From Pseudomonadota bacterium (GTDB lineage: Bacteria; Pseudomonadota; Gammaproteobacteria; Steroidobacterales; Steroidobacteraceae), in NCBI GenBank assembly GCA_025351005.1, contig JANXWS010000090.1:18693-82692 (forward strand): a DNA stretch of 64,000 bases, given 5' to 3'. The notes under the pieces are model-generated. The model saw nothing but the letters and a program-made list of their open reading frames with translations, did not search any database and was not told the origin of the DNA. Position numbers and translations under genes: made by a program. This document shows, one piece after another, positions 40,950 through 54,756 of this stretch (position 1 is its first letter; each line of letters starts with the position of its first letter).

Positions 40950-41129
40950 GCTGCTTGAAATCTGCAAGTCATGGACTTCGACGCTCTGGTCGACGGGACG
41001 ACGACGACCATCGCCGGGACGCTCAGCGTCGCAATGCTTCCAGAACTCGGCCGTCGCACGCGCCGCGGCACGAATCGAGTCCGACCGCGCCCGGCTCGGT
41101 GCGCCGCTCGCCGCCGCCCGGGCTCCTCC

Positions 41130-41600
41130 CTAGAACGGGATGTCGTCGTCGAAACTGCCGTCCTTGTCGCTCGCCGGCGCCGGCGCCCGCGCGAAGTCGG
41201 CCTCTGGTGCCGCGGCCGGCGCGCGCGAGCCGCCACCGGCCCCGCCACCGCCCGCGCCGCCGCCGCGCCCGCCCAGCATCTGCATCTCGCCGGCGACGAT
41301 CTCGGTCGAGTAGCGCTCGTTGCCGCTCTTGTCGGTCCACTTGCGGGTCCTGAGCCGTCCCTCGACGTAGACCTGCGAGCCCTTGCGCAGGTATTCGGCG
41401 GCGATCTCGGCGAGGCGATCGAAGAACACGACGGTGTGCCACTCCGTCTGCTCCTTCTGCTCGCCGGTCTGCTTGTCGCGCCAGCTGTCGCTGGTCGCAA
41501 TCCGCACGTTGGCGACCGACTTGCCGCTCGGCATGGCCCGCGTCTCCGGATCCTGCCCGAGGTTCCCCACCAGAATGACCTTGTTGATGCCCCGCGCCAT
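41130..41600 (-). CDS. ssb: single-stranded DNA-binding protein
   Basis: [61 protein letters not shown]-term DDDIPF. Confidence 0.97.
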   Translation of the reverse strand: MARGINKVILVGNLGQDPETRAMPSGKSVANVRIATSDSWRDKQTGEQKEQTEWHTVVFFDRLAEIAAEYLRKGSQVYVEGRLRTRKWTDKSGNERYSTEIVAGEMQMLGGRGGGAGGGGAGGGSRAPAAAPEADFARAPAPASDKDGSFDDDIPF

Positions 41601-41731
41601 GACGTCGACTCCTGCTGTGTGCCGGCCACCGCTCGACCTATACGCCCGTCCCCGGTGCTGCGAAGTGTACGCCGGGCGAAGGCCGGCGGGCCGCGTGAAT
41701 CGGCCCGCAAGCGGCCGTAATGCCGCGTCGG

Positions 41732-42946
41732 TCAGTCCGGCCGCCGCCCGACCAGCAGCAGCCACGGCAGGGTCGCGAGCGACGCCCCGCCGAAGACCCC
41801 GACGAGGCCCATCGGGCTGCCGTAGAGCGCCCCGGCGGCCATGCTGCCGGCGAAGGCGCCGAGAAACTGCGAGGTCGCGAAGATGCCGAGCGCGGCGCCC
41901 CGCACCTCCGCGGCCGCGAGCTGCGAGAGGCGGGCCGGCAGGCGCGCCTCGAGGTAGTTGAAGGCCGCGAAGAACGCCACCATCGCGGCGCACAGCGCCC
42001 AGTAGTTGCCGTAGACGAATGCGAGGCTGCCGAGCGACACCATCAGCAGCGCAATGCCGAGCCTCAGCACCTGCGCCGGCGCCCGCACGCGCTCGGTGTA
42101 GAGCACGAGCGGGACGGTGAGCGGCACCGAGGCCGCGAAGACGCCCAGGTAGGTCCTCCAGTGGTCCTGCACGCCGATGCCGAACACGTCCTGGAGCGTG
42201 ATCGGGACCGCATAGAATGCCGCGGTCAGCACGAAGTTGAGGACGAAGACGCCGACGTAATACGGCACGAGTCCGGCGCTGAGCGCGGCCCTGAAGCCCG
42301 CTGCCGGGGAGGGCCGTTCGCGGACGAGCGGCGGCGGGCGCGGCACGACCGTGTACAGGAGCCCGATGGACAGCAGCGCGAGCGCGCCCATCACACCGAA
42401 GATGCCCGGCACGCCGATGGCGGGCTCGAGCATCGGAGCGGCGACCAGGGAGACGACGAAGCTCGCGCCGATGCTGATGCCGATCAGCATCATGGCCCGG
42501 GTCCGGACCTGCGTGCGCGTCAGGTCGGCGAGCAGCGCCGTCACCGGTCCGGAGACGGCGCCGGCACCCTGCACCATCCGCGCCGCGATCACGCCAAGGA
42601 TCCCGGTCGCGAACGCCCCGGCCACCGAGCCCGCCGCGTACATCAGGAGGCCCGCGACGATGACGGGGCGCCGGCCGAGGCGGTCGGAGACGGCGCCGAA
42701 GGGGATCTGCAGCACCGCCTGGGTCAGGCCGTACGCGCCCATCGCGAGCCCCACGAGCACCGGCGTCGCTCCCGGCAGGGCCCGCGCGTAGAGCGCAAGC
42801 ACCGGCAGCAGCAGGAAAAGTCCCAGCATCCGGACCGCGTAGATCGAGGCGAGCGCACCCACGGCGCGCCGCTCGGCGGGCTCGAGGCGCAGGCCGAGGG
42901 GCGGGGCGTCGGCCTCGGGGCCGGCTCCGGGTGCCAGGCGATCCAC
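41732..42946 (-). CDS. MFS transporter (YajR-like)
   Basis: [62 protein letters not shown]; probable GTG start 42946, divergent from uvrA. Confidence 0.88.
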   Translation of the reverse strand: MDRLAPGAGPEADAPPLGLRLEPAERRAVGALASIYAVRMLGLFLLLPVLALYARALPGATPVLVGLAMGAYGLTQAVLQIPFGAVSDRLGRRPVIVAGLLMYAAGSVAGAFATGILGVIAARMVQGAGAVSGPVTALLADLTRTQVRTRAMMLIGISIGASFVVSLVAAPMLEPAIGVPGIFGVMGALALLSIGLLYTVVPRPPPLVRERPSPAAGFRAALSAGLVPYYVGVFVLNFVLTAAFYAVPITLQDVFGIGVQDHWRTYLGVFAASVPLTVPLVLYTERVRAPAQVLRLGIALLMVSLGSLAFVYGNYWALCAAMVAFFAAFNYLEARLPARLSQLAAAEVRGAALGIFATSQFLGAFAGSMAAGALYGSPMGLVGVFGGASLATLPWLLLVGRRPD

Positions 42947-43016
42947 GCGGGTGTCTTTCCTGAAGGGGAACGGGCCTTGTATTCTAGCGAATTCGCCTGA
43001 AATTCCCGGACCCAAG

Positions 43017-45869
<2,853 letters not shown>

Positions 45870-45878
45870 GGGCCGCGC

Positions 45879-46415
45879 TCAGGTCCGGCCGAGCAGCGGT
45901 GCGTTGCTGCTGACGAAGTGCTGCCGCACCTCGCCGTCGCGGACGCGCTCGTCGTAGTGGCCACGCGTGTACGCCATCACGGTGCGACGCCAGAAGGCGA
46001 CGGCCCTGGCGTTGACGGTCGCCTCGACGATTTCCCAGCGACCGGCGAAGCGGCTGAAGATCAGCGCCGCCGCCGCCTGACCGACGCCGCGGCGGCGGAA
46101 CTTGTCGCGGATGAAGAACTCCGCCATCCGGTACTCGGCCGCGTCCTTCGCCGTTGGCGTGACCAGCGGTCGCGACACGAGCGCGAAGCCGCTGGCGTGG
46201 CCCGCGGAGAGCAGCAGCAGGGGATGCGAGCGATCGTCGCGAAACCAGCGCGCGAGCAACTCGCTGTGGCGTTCGCCGTGCTCGCCGAGCACCGGAAACA
46301 CGCCGGTGCCCGAGCGCGATACCGCGGCGAGTTCCTCGAGGTACTCCGGATAGACGGCCTGGATCCAGCGCTGGTCCTCGATGGACCGCTTGGCATCACG
46401 CAGGGTGACGCTCAT
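45879..46415 (-). CDS. GNAT-family N-acetyltransferase-like protein
   Basis: YRMAEFFIRDKFRRRGVGQAAAALIFSRFAGRWEIVEATVNARAVAFWRRTVMAY (RRxGxG/A acetyl-CoA motif). Confidence 0.82.
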   Translation of the reverse strand: MSVTLRDAKRSIEDQRWIQAVYPEYLEELAAVSRSGTGVFPVLGEHGERHSELLARWFRDDRSHPLLLLSAGHASGFALVSRPLVTPTAKDAAEYRMAEFFIRDKFRRRGVGQAAAALIFSRFAGRWEIVEATVNARAVAFWRRTVMAYTRGHYDERVRDGEVRQHFVSSNAPLLGRT

Positions 46416-46463
46416 CGGCAGGCGTCAGGTGCGCCCGCGGGTCGAAGGCGACCGCCGCCAGAC

Positions 46464-46510
46464 AAAAAACCGGGCGGACCCGCCAGCAGCGCTGGGGACC
46501 CGGCCCGGTT
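46464..46510 (-). terminator. intrinsic terminator of the small lipoprotein gene (AACCGGGC...GCCCGGTTTTTT)
   Basis: 8-bp stem arms 46468-46475 / 46503-46510 followed on the minus strand by a T6 tract. Confidence 0.7.
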
Positions 46511-46537
46511 CATTCCGGCAACGCTTGCGCGTTGCGA

Positions 46538-46711
46538 TTACTTCGGAGCTTCAGCCGGGGCAGCCCCCGAGGCCGGAGCAGCGGCCGAAGCGTCCGCAGC
46601 CGGAGCAGCGGCCGGTGCCGCAGTCGTCGCAGCCGGAGCCGCTTCCTTGTTGCCGCACGCAGCGAGCGCCAGCGCCAGAAGAGCGGCGCCAAGGGCGATT
46701 TTCACGTTCAT
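46538..46711 (-). CDS. small Ala/Pro-rich predicted lipoprotein (57 aa)
   Basis: MNVKIALGAALLALALAACGNKEAAPAATTAAPAAAPAADASAAAPASGAAPAEAPK, lipobox LAACG; followed by a terminator. Confidence 0.72.
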   Translation of the reverse strand: MNVKIALGAALLALALAACGNKEAAPAATTAAPAAAPAADASAAAPASGAAPAEAPK

Positions 46712-46921
46712 CGGTCGATACCCCAAATTCAGTTGTGGTGAGAAATCGCGGCCGTACGGGCTACTGTGGAGCGCCCGTCCCGGTCCACGGCCCGCAATTG
46801 TACAGACTTTCGGGTGTTTTGCGCGAAATGTTGGGCCCGTCGCGCCCGCCGACCGGGCCGGTCTACACTCGCCCGGAGCCGGTCAGAACCCACCCGAGAG
46901 CGCCGGCCCCGGGGGCATGCG

Positions 46922-48247
46922 ATGGATGCAGGCGACGTGCTCGACCAGCTGTTTCCAGCCCACCTGGCGCGCTTGGCAGCCACCGCCGGGCGCGCCCTGC
47001 AGGCAGCCGGCGCGCCGGCCCTGGTCATCGGCTCCGGCTTCCCAAAGCTGCGTTTCCTAGACGACCAGCCCGACCCGTTCATCGCGAGCCCGCATTTCAA
47101 GGCCTGGGTGCCCGTCACCGACGCTCCCGGGTCCTTCGTCGTGTTCGTGCCGGGCGAGCGTCCGCTGCTGCTCTTTCATCAGCCGAAGGATTACTGGCAC
47201 AAGCCGCCGGCCCTGCCGGACGGCGCCTGGCTCGGCGCGTTCGAGTTGCGCGTCATCCGCAGCCCGGCCGAGGCGCGGGGTCACGTGCCGCCGCGTTCGG
47301 TGTACGTGGGCGAGCCGTTCGCCGGCCTCGAGGAGTGGGGATTCGGCGCGATCAACACACCGGCGCTGCTCGACGTGCTGCACTGGGCGCGGGCGGTCAA
47401 GGATCCATACGAGCTCGCCTGCCTGCGCCGTGCAGCCGACGCCGGTGCACGCGCGCACCGGGCGGCGGCCACCGCTTTCGGCGACGGTGCCTCCGAGTAC
47501 GACATCCACCTGGCCTACCTGGCGGCGTCGGGCCACACCGAGACCGGCCTGCCGTACCCGAACATCATCGCGCTCAACGAGGGCGCGGCGATCCTGCACT
47601 ACACGACGCTGCAGCACGAGCCGCCGGCCGTGCACCGCTCACTCTTGATCGACGCCGGCGCGCAGTTCCGCGGCTATGCGAGCGACATCACGCGCACGCA
47701 CGCCGCGAGCGCGGGCCCGTTCGCCGAGCTCGTCGAGGGCATGGACGCGCTCCAGCAGGAGCTGTGCGCGATGGTGGTGCCCGGCGCCTACTATCCGGAC
47801 ATCCACTTCGCCGCGCACCGGCTGATCGCGACGCTGCTGGTCGACCACGGAATCGTGACCTGCGCCGCCGACACCGCCGTCGAGACCGCGCTGACCGGGG
47901 TCTTCTTCCCGCACGGCGTCGGCCACCTGCTCGGACTGCAGGTGCATGACGTCGGCGGCCACCAACGCTCGGAGCAGGGCGAGCTGCAGCCGCCGCCGGC
48001 GGGTCATTCGTACCTGCGGCTGACGCGGCGGCTCGAGGCCGGCACGGTGGTGACGATCGAACCCGGTGTCTACTTCATCGACCTGCTGCTCGACCAGGCG
48101 CGCGACAACGGCCACGCGCGGCACATCGACTGGGAAACGGTCGCGGAGCTCGCACCGTACGGCGGCGTGCGCATCGAGGACGACGTCGTCGCCACCAGCG
48201 ACGGTCCCGAAAACCTGACCCGCGACTCGTTCACGGCCTGCGCCTGA
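46922..48247 (+). CDS. pepQ: Xaa-Pro dipeptidase
   Basis: SLLIDAGAQFRGYASDITRTHAASAGPF; FPHGVGHLLGLQVHDVGG; TIEPGVYFI; GGVRIEDDVV. Confidence 0.93.
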   Translation: MDAGDVLDQLFPAHLARLAATAGRALQAAGAPALVIGSGFPKLRFLDDQPDPFIASPHFKAWVPVTDAPGSFVVFVPGERPLLLFHQPKDYWHKPPALPDGAWLGAFELRVIRSPAEARGHVPPRSVYVGEPFAGLEEWGFGAINTPALLDVLHWARAVKDPYELACLRRAADAGARAHRAAATAFGDGASEYDIHLAYLAASGHTETGLPYPNIIALNEGAAILHYTTLQHEPPAVHRSLLIDAGAQFRGYASDITRTHAASAGPFAELVEGMDALQQELCAMVVPGAYYPDIHFAAHRLIATLLVDHGIVTCAADTAVETALTGVFFPHGVGHLLGLQVHDVGGHQRSEQGELQPPPAGHSYLRLTRRLEAGTVVTIEPGVYFIDLLLDQARDNGHARHIDWETVAELAPYGGVRIEDDVVATSDGPENLTRDSFTACA

Positions 48248-48405
48248 CATGCCGCTTCGCGGTACCGCCGCGGCGCGATCGCGTACGGCGTTGCTGTCGT
48301 GTCCTTGAGCTGCCGTGCGGATGGTTCGCTGCCGGCCGCACGGGTACAATGCGGATGCTCGAACACCAACACCATGATCCCAGCGGGATATCAGGGGAAA
48401 TCAAC

Positions 48406-49187
48406 ATGATTGGCAAGTTTTCATCGATCTTCGCGGCGCTTTGCGCGCTCGTCGCGGCGGGCAGCTGGACCGCGCCGGCGCGGGCGCAGACGACCGAGGT
48501 CAAGGACAGGCCGCCGATGTATTCCTACCTCGCGAACTGGGCCATCCCGCGCGCGGGTTGGCCGGAGTATGAAAAGGGGAATGCCGCGACCCAGAAGGTT
48601 ATCGACAAGGCCTTCGCCGCGGGCGTCCTGGTCGGGTACGGCGACGATGTCAACCTGGTGCACCAGCCCGATGGCTATACGCACGACAACTGGTGTCGTC
48701 GATGTCGATGGCAGGATTGCTCAACACCCTCGACGAGATCCATAAGGCCGGCAGCGCTGCTTCGACGCCCTTGACGAGCGCCACCAAGCACGGCGACAGC
48801 ATCTTCGTCGCGCGCTTCTACAACTGGCATGCCGGGTCGTGGAAGGGCGCGTACTCGCATGCGGCCATCTTCAAGCTGAAGCCGGACGCGCCGAACGAGG
48901 CGGTCGCGACGCTCAGCAAGAACGTTTTCGTACCGCTTATGGAGAAGCTGCTGGCCGAGGGGACCATCGCCGAGTACGAGATCGACGTCGAGGCGATCCA
49001 CACGGACGCGCCGGGCATGTTCGTGGTCTTCTACATCACGCCGACGGCCGAGGGTATCGACAAGGTCAACGCGGCGTTGCGCGAGAACTCGAAGAAGAAC
49101 CCGCTGGACGGACCTGCGCTCGACTCGATGGTGGACTTCGCGCCGCACCGCGACTATCTGTCGCGCACGAACGCGACGTTTAAGTAG
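48406..49187 (+). pseudogene. exported hypothetical protein interrupted by a single-base frameshift near 48691-48695
   Basis: Frame 1 (MIGKFSSIFAALCALVAAGSWTAPARAQTTEV...HQPDGYTHDNW) continues in the -1 frame as SSMSMAGLLNTLDEIHKAG...DYLSRTNATFK; adding one G to TGGTGTCG gives a continuous DNWWSSMSM. Confidence 0.75.
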
Positions 49188-49275
49188 CACGCGATCTCCG
49201 GCCCGCGAACGCAACAGGACGCGTTCGCGGGTCGACGCCGGAGGCGGGTCGAAGCCGCTGCGACCCGCGACTTGG

Positions 49276-49647
49276 TCAGCGCGCTCGCCGTCGCGCGACC
49301 GGTCCGTGGCGGGAGTTCCGGAGGACGAGCCGGAAGCGCCGCGCCGCGTGCCCTTGCATCTCAACCTCGAAGGCCCGGTAGGAACGGATCAGTTCCTTGC
49401 CGAAGGCCGTCAGCGTCGCGCCGCCGCCGCCGCGACCGCCTTTGCAGGACACCGCGACCCGCTCGCGAAAGGATGCGTTCATGCTCTTCAGCAGCTGCCA
49501 CGCGCGGCGGTAACTCATGTCGAGATCGCGGGCCGCCTGCGACAGCGAGCCACCCTCGTCGATGTGCTCGAGCAGGGAAATCTTGCCGGGCCCGACGGCA
49601 TGGCCGTCGCCGAAGTCGACCCGGAAATGCACGGTCGGTAACGCCAC
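49276..49647 (-). CDS. ModE N-terminal-domain-like winged-helix regulator
   Basis: ISLLEHIDEGGSLSQAARDLDMSYRRAWQLLKSMNASF...GGRGGGGATLTAFGKELI; no C-terminal molybdate-binding domains. Confidence 0.85.
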   Translation of the reverse strand: MALPTVHFRVDFGDGHAVGPGKISLLEHIDEGGSLSQAARDLDMSYRRAWQLLKSMNASFRERVAVSCKGGRGGGGATLTAFGKELIRSYRAFEVEMQGHAARRFRLVLRNSRHGPVARRRAR

Positions 49648-49779
49648 GGCTCACCCCCCTCGGCCCGACGCGATCGCCGGCCGGCGCGTTGTCACCCTGC
49701 CGTGCGGGCCCTGCCCAGGACCGACGCGGCTGCATAAAAAGCCCTTCACCCGCCTCCGGGAACGTGCGCCGGGGTTCGC

Positions 49780-51765
49780 CTACTGCAGCAGGAACTTCTG
49801 GAAGAACTCGGCGACTGCATAGGACTGGTAATCCTGGTTGGGCTGTTTCTGGAAGCCGTGGCCCTCATCCTTGGCCATGACGTACCAGACCGGCGTGCCC
49901 TCCTTCTTGAGCGCCGCGACGATCTGGTCGCTCTCGCTCACCGGTACGCGCGGGTCGTTCCTGCCCGCGATGACCAGCATAGGCTTCTTGATCCGGTCGA
50001 CGTGGTTCATCGGCGCGATCCGCAGCAGGAACTCCCGCGTCTTCGGATCGCGCTCGTCTCCGTATTCGACGCGCCGAAGATCGCGCCGGTACTCCTCCGT
50101 GTGTTCGAGGAACGTCACGAGGTTCGACATGCCGACGATGTCGACCGAGCAGCGGATGCGGTCAGCGTAGAACGTCGACATGGCGAGCGTCATGTGCCCG
50201 CCGTAGCTGCCGCCCATGACCGCGACGCGGGCGGAATCGAGGTCGGCGCGTGTCGCGATCCAGTCGAGCAGCGCGCTCACGTCCTTGTAACTGTCCTCGC
50301 GCAGCAGGCCGTTGTCGAGCAGCGTAAAAGACTTGCCGTAGCCGGTGGAGCCGCGCACGTTGGGTTGCAGGACGGCCATCCCCAATTCGTTCAGGTAGAA
50401 ATTGCTCCGCCCGAGGAAGGTGGGACGTGACTGGCCCTCCGGGCCACCGTGAATCTGGATCACGACCGGCCGCCTGCCCGCGAAGCGCGCCGGCGGACGA
50501 TAGAGGAAGCCGCTGATCATCCTGCCGTCGAAACTGCGCCACTGCACGAGCTCCGCGGCGGGAAAGGCCTCGGTCGGTACGGCGCTCTCGCTGTGCGTCC
50601 AGCGCTCGACCTTGCCGGTCGAGACGTCGAGCGAGTACGGGTCACCGGGGCTGCGCGCGTTGGTCACCGTGAACGCGAGGTCACGACCGTTGCGGTGCCA
50701 CTGGACGTGTGCGATCACCCCCGCTGGGACGTGCGGCAGGCGCGTAAGCTTGCGCGTCGTCGCCTGCAGCTGGTACAGGACGCTCTCGCCGTTCTCGTTG
50801 AGCACGACCGCCAGACGCTTGCCGTCGCGCGACAGGTCGAAGGCCTCGACGTCCCACGGGTGATCGGTCGTGAGATAGGAATGGGCACCGGTGCCGAGGC
50901 TCACGTAGGCGAGCCGATGGAACTCCGAGTCCCTGTCGGTCGCGGCGTAGATGCCGAGCCCGTCCTTGGAGAACCGTGCGTCGTCGTAGGAGACGTGCTG
51001 CTGGGTGTCCCGCGGCGTGATTGCGGTTTTGGCCCCCGTCTGCGCATCGACGAGCCACAGGTAGGATTCATTGATGGAGACGAACTCGACCACCAGGATC
51101 TTCGAGTCGTCGGGCGACCAGTCGAGCGGCATCCAGCCGCCGCCGTCCAACGTTGCGAGCAGGCGATCGGACGCCGGCGCGAGCGGGTTCATCACCCAGA
51201 GGTCGGTGTCCTTGCCGGTGCGCCGCGTCGAGGTGTAGGCGATGTGGTCGCCGCCGCTCGACCAGGGCCCCAGGCTGTTGCGCGACTTGCCGTCCGTCAG
51301 CAGTGTGGCGGTTCCTGTTGCCAGGTCGTACCGGTAAAGCTGGAACCACTCGCCCCCGCCGACGTCCTTGGAAAAGACCAGGTAGTCGCCGCCGTTCGGA
51401 TGAAATCGCCCGAGGCGTACTGCGTCCTGGAAAAACGTGAGCTGACTCCGCGCGGCACCCGGCTCGGCGACGAGGTGCAGCTGCGGTGTCTCCGCGAACC
51501 GCGTGCTGATCAGCAGCGAGCGTCGCGACGGATGCCAGTCGGCGATGGTCGCACTGCGATAGGCGCCGTAGCGGCCGACGGCCTCGGCGAGGTCCGCCGG
51601 AACCGGCGGCACGCCGTCGATGACCAGAGCCTCGGGCGGGCCGGCCGACGGCCGCTCGGCCGCGGAGACGGAAGCAGCGATGAGGAAGACAATGGCAAGC
51701 GCGACGCGAGTCTTGTTCTTCAAGCTGGTCCCCTGTTCCGGATCGAACTTCGGGTCGTATGGCAC
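49780..51765 (-). CDS. exported S9-family prolyl oligopeptidase/acylaminoacyl peptidase-like
   Basis: Beta-propeller region, then HGGPEGQSRPTFLGRSNFYLNELGMAVLQPNVRGSTGYG and GGSYGGHMTLA nucleophile elbow; DEGHGFQKQ; actual start may be TTG at 51723. Confidence 0.9.
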   Translation of the reverse strand: MPYDPKFDPEQGTSLKNKTRVALAIVFLIAASVSAAERPSAGPPEALVIDGVPPVPADLAEAVGRYGAYRSATIADWHPSRRSLLISTRFAETPQLHLVAEPGAARSQLTFFQDAVRLGRFHPNGGDYLVFSKDVGGGEWFQLYRYDLATGTATLLTDGKSRNSLGPWSSGGDHIAYTSTRRTGKDTDLWVMNPLAPASDRLLATLDGGGWMPLDWSPDDSKILVVEFVSINESYLWLVDAQTGAKTAITPRDTQQHVSYDDARFSKDGLGIYAATDRDSEFHRLAYVSLGTGAHSYLTTDHPWDVEAFDLSRDGKRLAVVLNENGESVLYQLQATTRKLTRLPHVPAGVIAHVQWHRNGRDLAFTVTNARSPGDPYSLDVSTGKVERWTHSESAVPTEAFPAAELVQWRSFDGRMISGFLYRPPARFAGRRPVVIQIHGGPEGQSRPTFLGRSNFYLNELGMAVLQPNVRGSTGYGKSFTLLDNGLLREDSYKDVSALLDWIATRADLDSARVAVMGGSYGGHMTLAMSTFYADRIRCSVDIVGMSNLVTFLEHTEEYRRDLRRVEYGDERDPKTREFLLRIAPMNHVDRIKKPMLVIAGRNDPRVPVSESDQIVAALKKEGTPVWYVMAKDEGHGFQKQPNQDYQSYAVAEFFQKFLLQ

Positions 51766-51918
51766 CCGGCATTAGATCGCGGGGACCGGGCCGATTGCCA
51801 GCGAATCGAGGCAGCGGGCGACGGCTGCGGTCCTCTTCCTACCGTCCTGATGCCGGGTGAGGCGACCTCGGCAGCGCCGACCGCGCGCCCCGCTCACCCC
51901 AGAGCTCCTCGAAGGACC

Positions 51919-51947
51919 AAAAAAAGGCCGGGGGATTAGCCCGGCCT
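51919..51947 (-). terminator. intrinsic terminator after rplQ (AGGCCGGGCTAATCCCCCGGCCTTTTTTT)
   Basis: GC-rich stem followed by T7 on the minus strand, downstream of the rplQ stop. Confidence 0.8.
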
Positions 51948-52010
51948 ACTACTATGGCGACCCAGCGCTCGCGAGGAGACGCCGGAATTCGCCGGACTAA
52001 CCGTTGGCGG

Positions 52011-52547
52011 TCAGGCCGCCACCTTCTTGCGCCGCGGCGCCTTCGCAGGTTTCTCCGGCTTCGCAGGCTTCGCCTTCTTCGCCGGCTTCGCGGCCTTCGT
52101 CTCGGCAGCGGCCGCCGCCGCGGCGCCCTTGCGGGGGCGCTTCGCGGCTTTGGCGTCTGCCACCGGCGCCGGCGCCTCGGCGGCGACCACGGCCTTCTCG
52201 GTGAGCTGCATCAGCGCCATCGGCGCCGAGTCACCCGGTCGCGGCTCCATCTTCAGGATCCGCGTGTAGCCGCCGGCGCGAGTCTTGAAGCGGGGACCGA
52301 GGTCGGTGAACAACTTGTCGACCAGGGACTCATCGCGCAACTGGGCGAAGGCCCGGCGCCGCGACGCGAGGCTGTCGGTCTTGCCGAGCGTGATGATCGG
52401 CTCGACCACCCGCCGCAGCTCCTTGGCCTTCGGCACAGTCGTGCGGATGGCCTCGTAGCGCAGGAGCGCGGACGCGAGGTTGCGCATCAGCGCATGGCGA
52501 TGTGCACTGTTGCGCGAAAGCTGCCGGCCCGAATGTTGATGACGCAT
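52011..52547 (-). CDS. rplQ: 50S ribosomal protein L17 with Ala/Lys/Pro-rich C-terminal extension
   Basis: [56 protein letters not shown]. Confidence 0.96.
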   Translation of the reverse strand: MRHQHSGRQLSRNSAHRHALMRNLASALLRYEAIRTTVPKAKELRRVVEPIITLGKTDSLASRRRAFAQLRDESLVDKLFTDLGPRFKTRAGGYTRILKMEPRPGDSAPMALMQLTEKAVVAAEAPAPVADAKAAKRPRKGAAAAAAAETKAAKPAKKAKPAKPEKPAKAPRRKKVAA

Positions 52548-52584
52548 GGATCTCTCTTAACGCTCTTCTGGCTCGACGCGGGCG

Positions 52585-53586
52585 TCAGGCCGTCTTGTAC
52601 TCGTCTTCGCGCCGCAGGGTCGGCGGCGGCCAGCCCTCGAGCCGCAGGCCGAGCGACAGCCCGTGGCTCTCGAGGACTTCCTTGATCTCGGTCAGCGACT
52701 TCTTGCCGAGGTTCGGGGTCCGGAGCAGCTCAACCTCAGTGCGCTGCACCAGGTCGCCGATGTAGTGAATGTTCTCGGCCTTGAGGCAGTTGGCGCTGCG
52801 CACCGTGAGCTCGAGCTCGTCCACCGGCCGCAGCAGGATCGGGTCGAACTGCGTCTCGACGGTCTTGGCGGCGCCTTCTTCCTGGCCCTGCAGGTCGACG
52901 AACACCGACAGCTGGTCCTTGAGGATCGCGCCGGCGCGGCGAATCGCCTCCTCGGTGTCGATAGTACCGTTGGTCTCTATGTCGATGATCAGCTTGTCGA
53001 GGTCGGTGCGTTGCTCGACGCGCGCGGACTCGACCGTGTAGGTCACGCGCCGCACCGGCGAGAACGACGCGTCGAGCTGCAGGCGTCCGATCGGGCGCGT
53101 CTGCTCCTCGAAGCCGCGGGCGACTGCGGGGCGATAGCCGCGGCCACGCTCGACCTTGAGGGTCATGTTGAGCTCGCCGGCCTTGGTCAGGTTGGCGATG
53201 ATCAGCTCGGGATTCAGGATCTCGACGTCGTGGTCGCCCTGGATGTCGCCGGCACGGACCGGGCCCGGGCCCTTCTTGACCAGGCGCAGCTCCGACTCCT
53301 CGCGCGCATGCATGCGGACCGCGACCTGCTTGAGGTTCAGCAGCACGTCGACGACGTCCTCCTGGACGCCCTCGATCGAGGTGTACTCGTGCAGCACGCC
53401 GTCGATCTCGACCTCGGTGATTGCAGCACCAGGCAGCGACGACAGCAGCACGCGCCTGAGCGCATTGCCGAGAGTGTGGCCGAAGCCGCGCTCGAACGGC
53501 TCGATCACGACACGCGCGTGCCGGGGCCCCTGGTCGGTAACCTTGACGACGCGCGGCTTGAGAAACTCTGCGACTGATCCCTGCAT
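52585..53586 (-). CDS. rpoA: DNA-directed RNA polymerase subunit alpha
   Basis: [16 protein letters not shown]...[46 protein letters not shown]. Confidence 0.98.
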   Translation of the reverse strand: MQGSVAEFLKPRVVKVTDQGPRHARVVIEPFERGFGHTLGNALRRVLLSSLPGAAITEVEIDGVLHEYTSIEGVQEDVVDVLLNLKQVAVRMHAREESELRLVKKGPGPVRAGDIQGDHDVEILNPELIIANLTKAGELNMTLKVERGRGYRPAVARGFEEQTRPIGRLQLDASFSPVRRVTYTVESARVEQRTDLDKLIIDIETNGTIDTEEAIRRAGAILKDQLSVFVDLQGQEEGAAKTVETQFDPILLRPVDELELTVRSANCLKAENIHYIGDLVQRTEVELLRTPNLGKKSLTEIKEVLESHGLSLGLRLEGWPPPTLRREDEYKTA

Positions 53587-53649
53587 GTGCGGCACCTGGT
53601 GCTGAATCTGGGCGGGCCGCCGGAAGGATCCGGCGGGCCTGAAAACGGT

Positions 53650-54273
<624 letters not shown>

Positions 54274-54307
54274 TGAAATCCTTGACTGGTGACGCGCGCG
54301 ACGCGCG

Positions 54308-54730
54308 TCAGACGCGCCGCTTCTTCGGCGGACGGCAACCGTTGTGCGGAATCGGGGTCACGTCCGCGATGCTCGTGATCTTGAGCCCGCAGGCGTTGAG
54401 CGCCCGCACCGCCGACTCCCGGCCCGGGCCGGGGCCCTTGACCTTCACCTCGACGTTGCGCACGCCGTACTCCTGGGCGGCGACGCCGGCCTTTTCGGCG
54501 GCGACCTGCGCGGCGAACGGCGTGCTCTTGCGCGAGCCGCGGAAGCCGCAGCCGCCGGAGGTCGCCCACGACAGCACGTTGCCTTGCTTGTCGCTGATCG
54601 TGATGATCGTGTTGTTGAACGAGGCGTGCACGTGCGCGACCGCGTCGGTGACCTGACGGCGCGCTTTCTTGGCGCGCGGCGCCTTCTTGACGTCGGCGCT
54701 GCCCTGCTGCTGCTGCTTCTGGTCGGCCAT
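54308..54730 (-). CDS. rpsK: 30S ribosomal protein S11
   Basis: [45 protein letters not shown]. Confidence 0.98.
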   Translation of the reverse strand: MADQKQQQQGSADVKKAPRAKKARRQVTDAVAHVHASFNNTIITISDKQGNVLSWATSGGCGFRGSRKSTPFAAQVAAEKAGVAAQEYGVRNVEVKVKGPGPGRESAVRALNACGLKITSIADVTPIPHNGCRPPKKRRV

Positions 54731-54756
54731 TCGCGGTTATTCCTGGGAAAAGGGGC

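Noticed and set aside
40971-41720. 249-aa plus ORF beginning MDFDALVDGTTTTIAGTLSVAMLPELG in the miaB-ssb gap
   Set aside because: First ~30 residues look plausible, but the remainder is antisense to ssb and there is no clear SD; not supported as a gene.
48693-48710. Programmed -1 frameshifting at the 48.7-kb split gene
   Set aside because: No slippery heptamer or obvious downstream pseudoknot; single-base deletion or sequence error is simpler.
51766-52010. Possible RNA gene in the gap between the S9 peptidase and rplQ
   Set aside because: Only the rplQ terminator is evident; no tRNA-like or other structured RNA could be supported.
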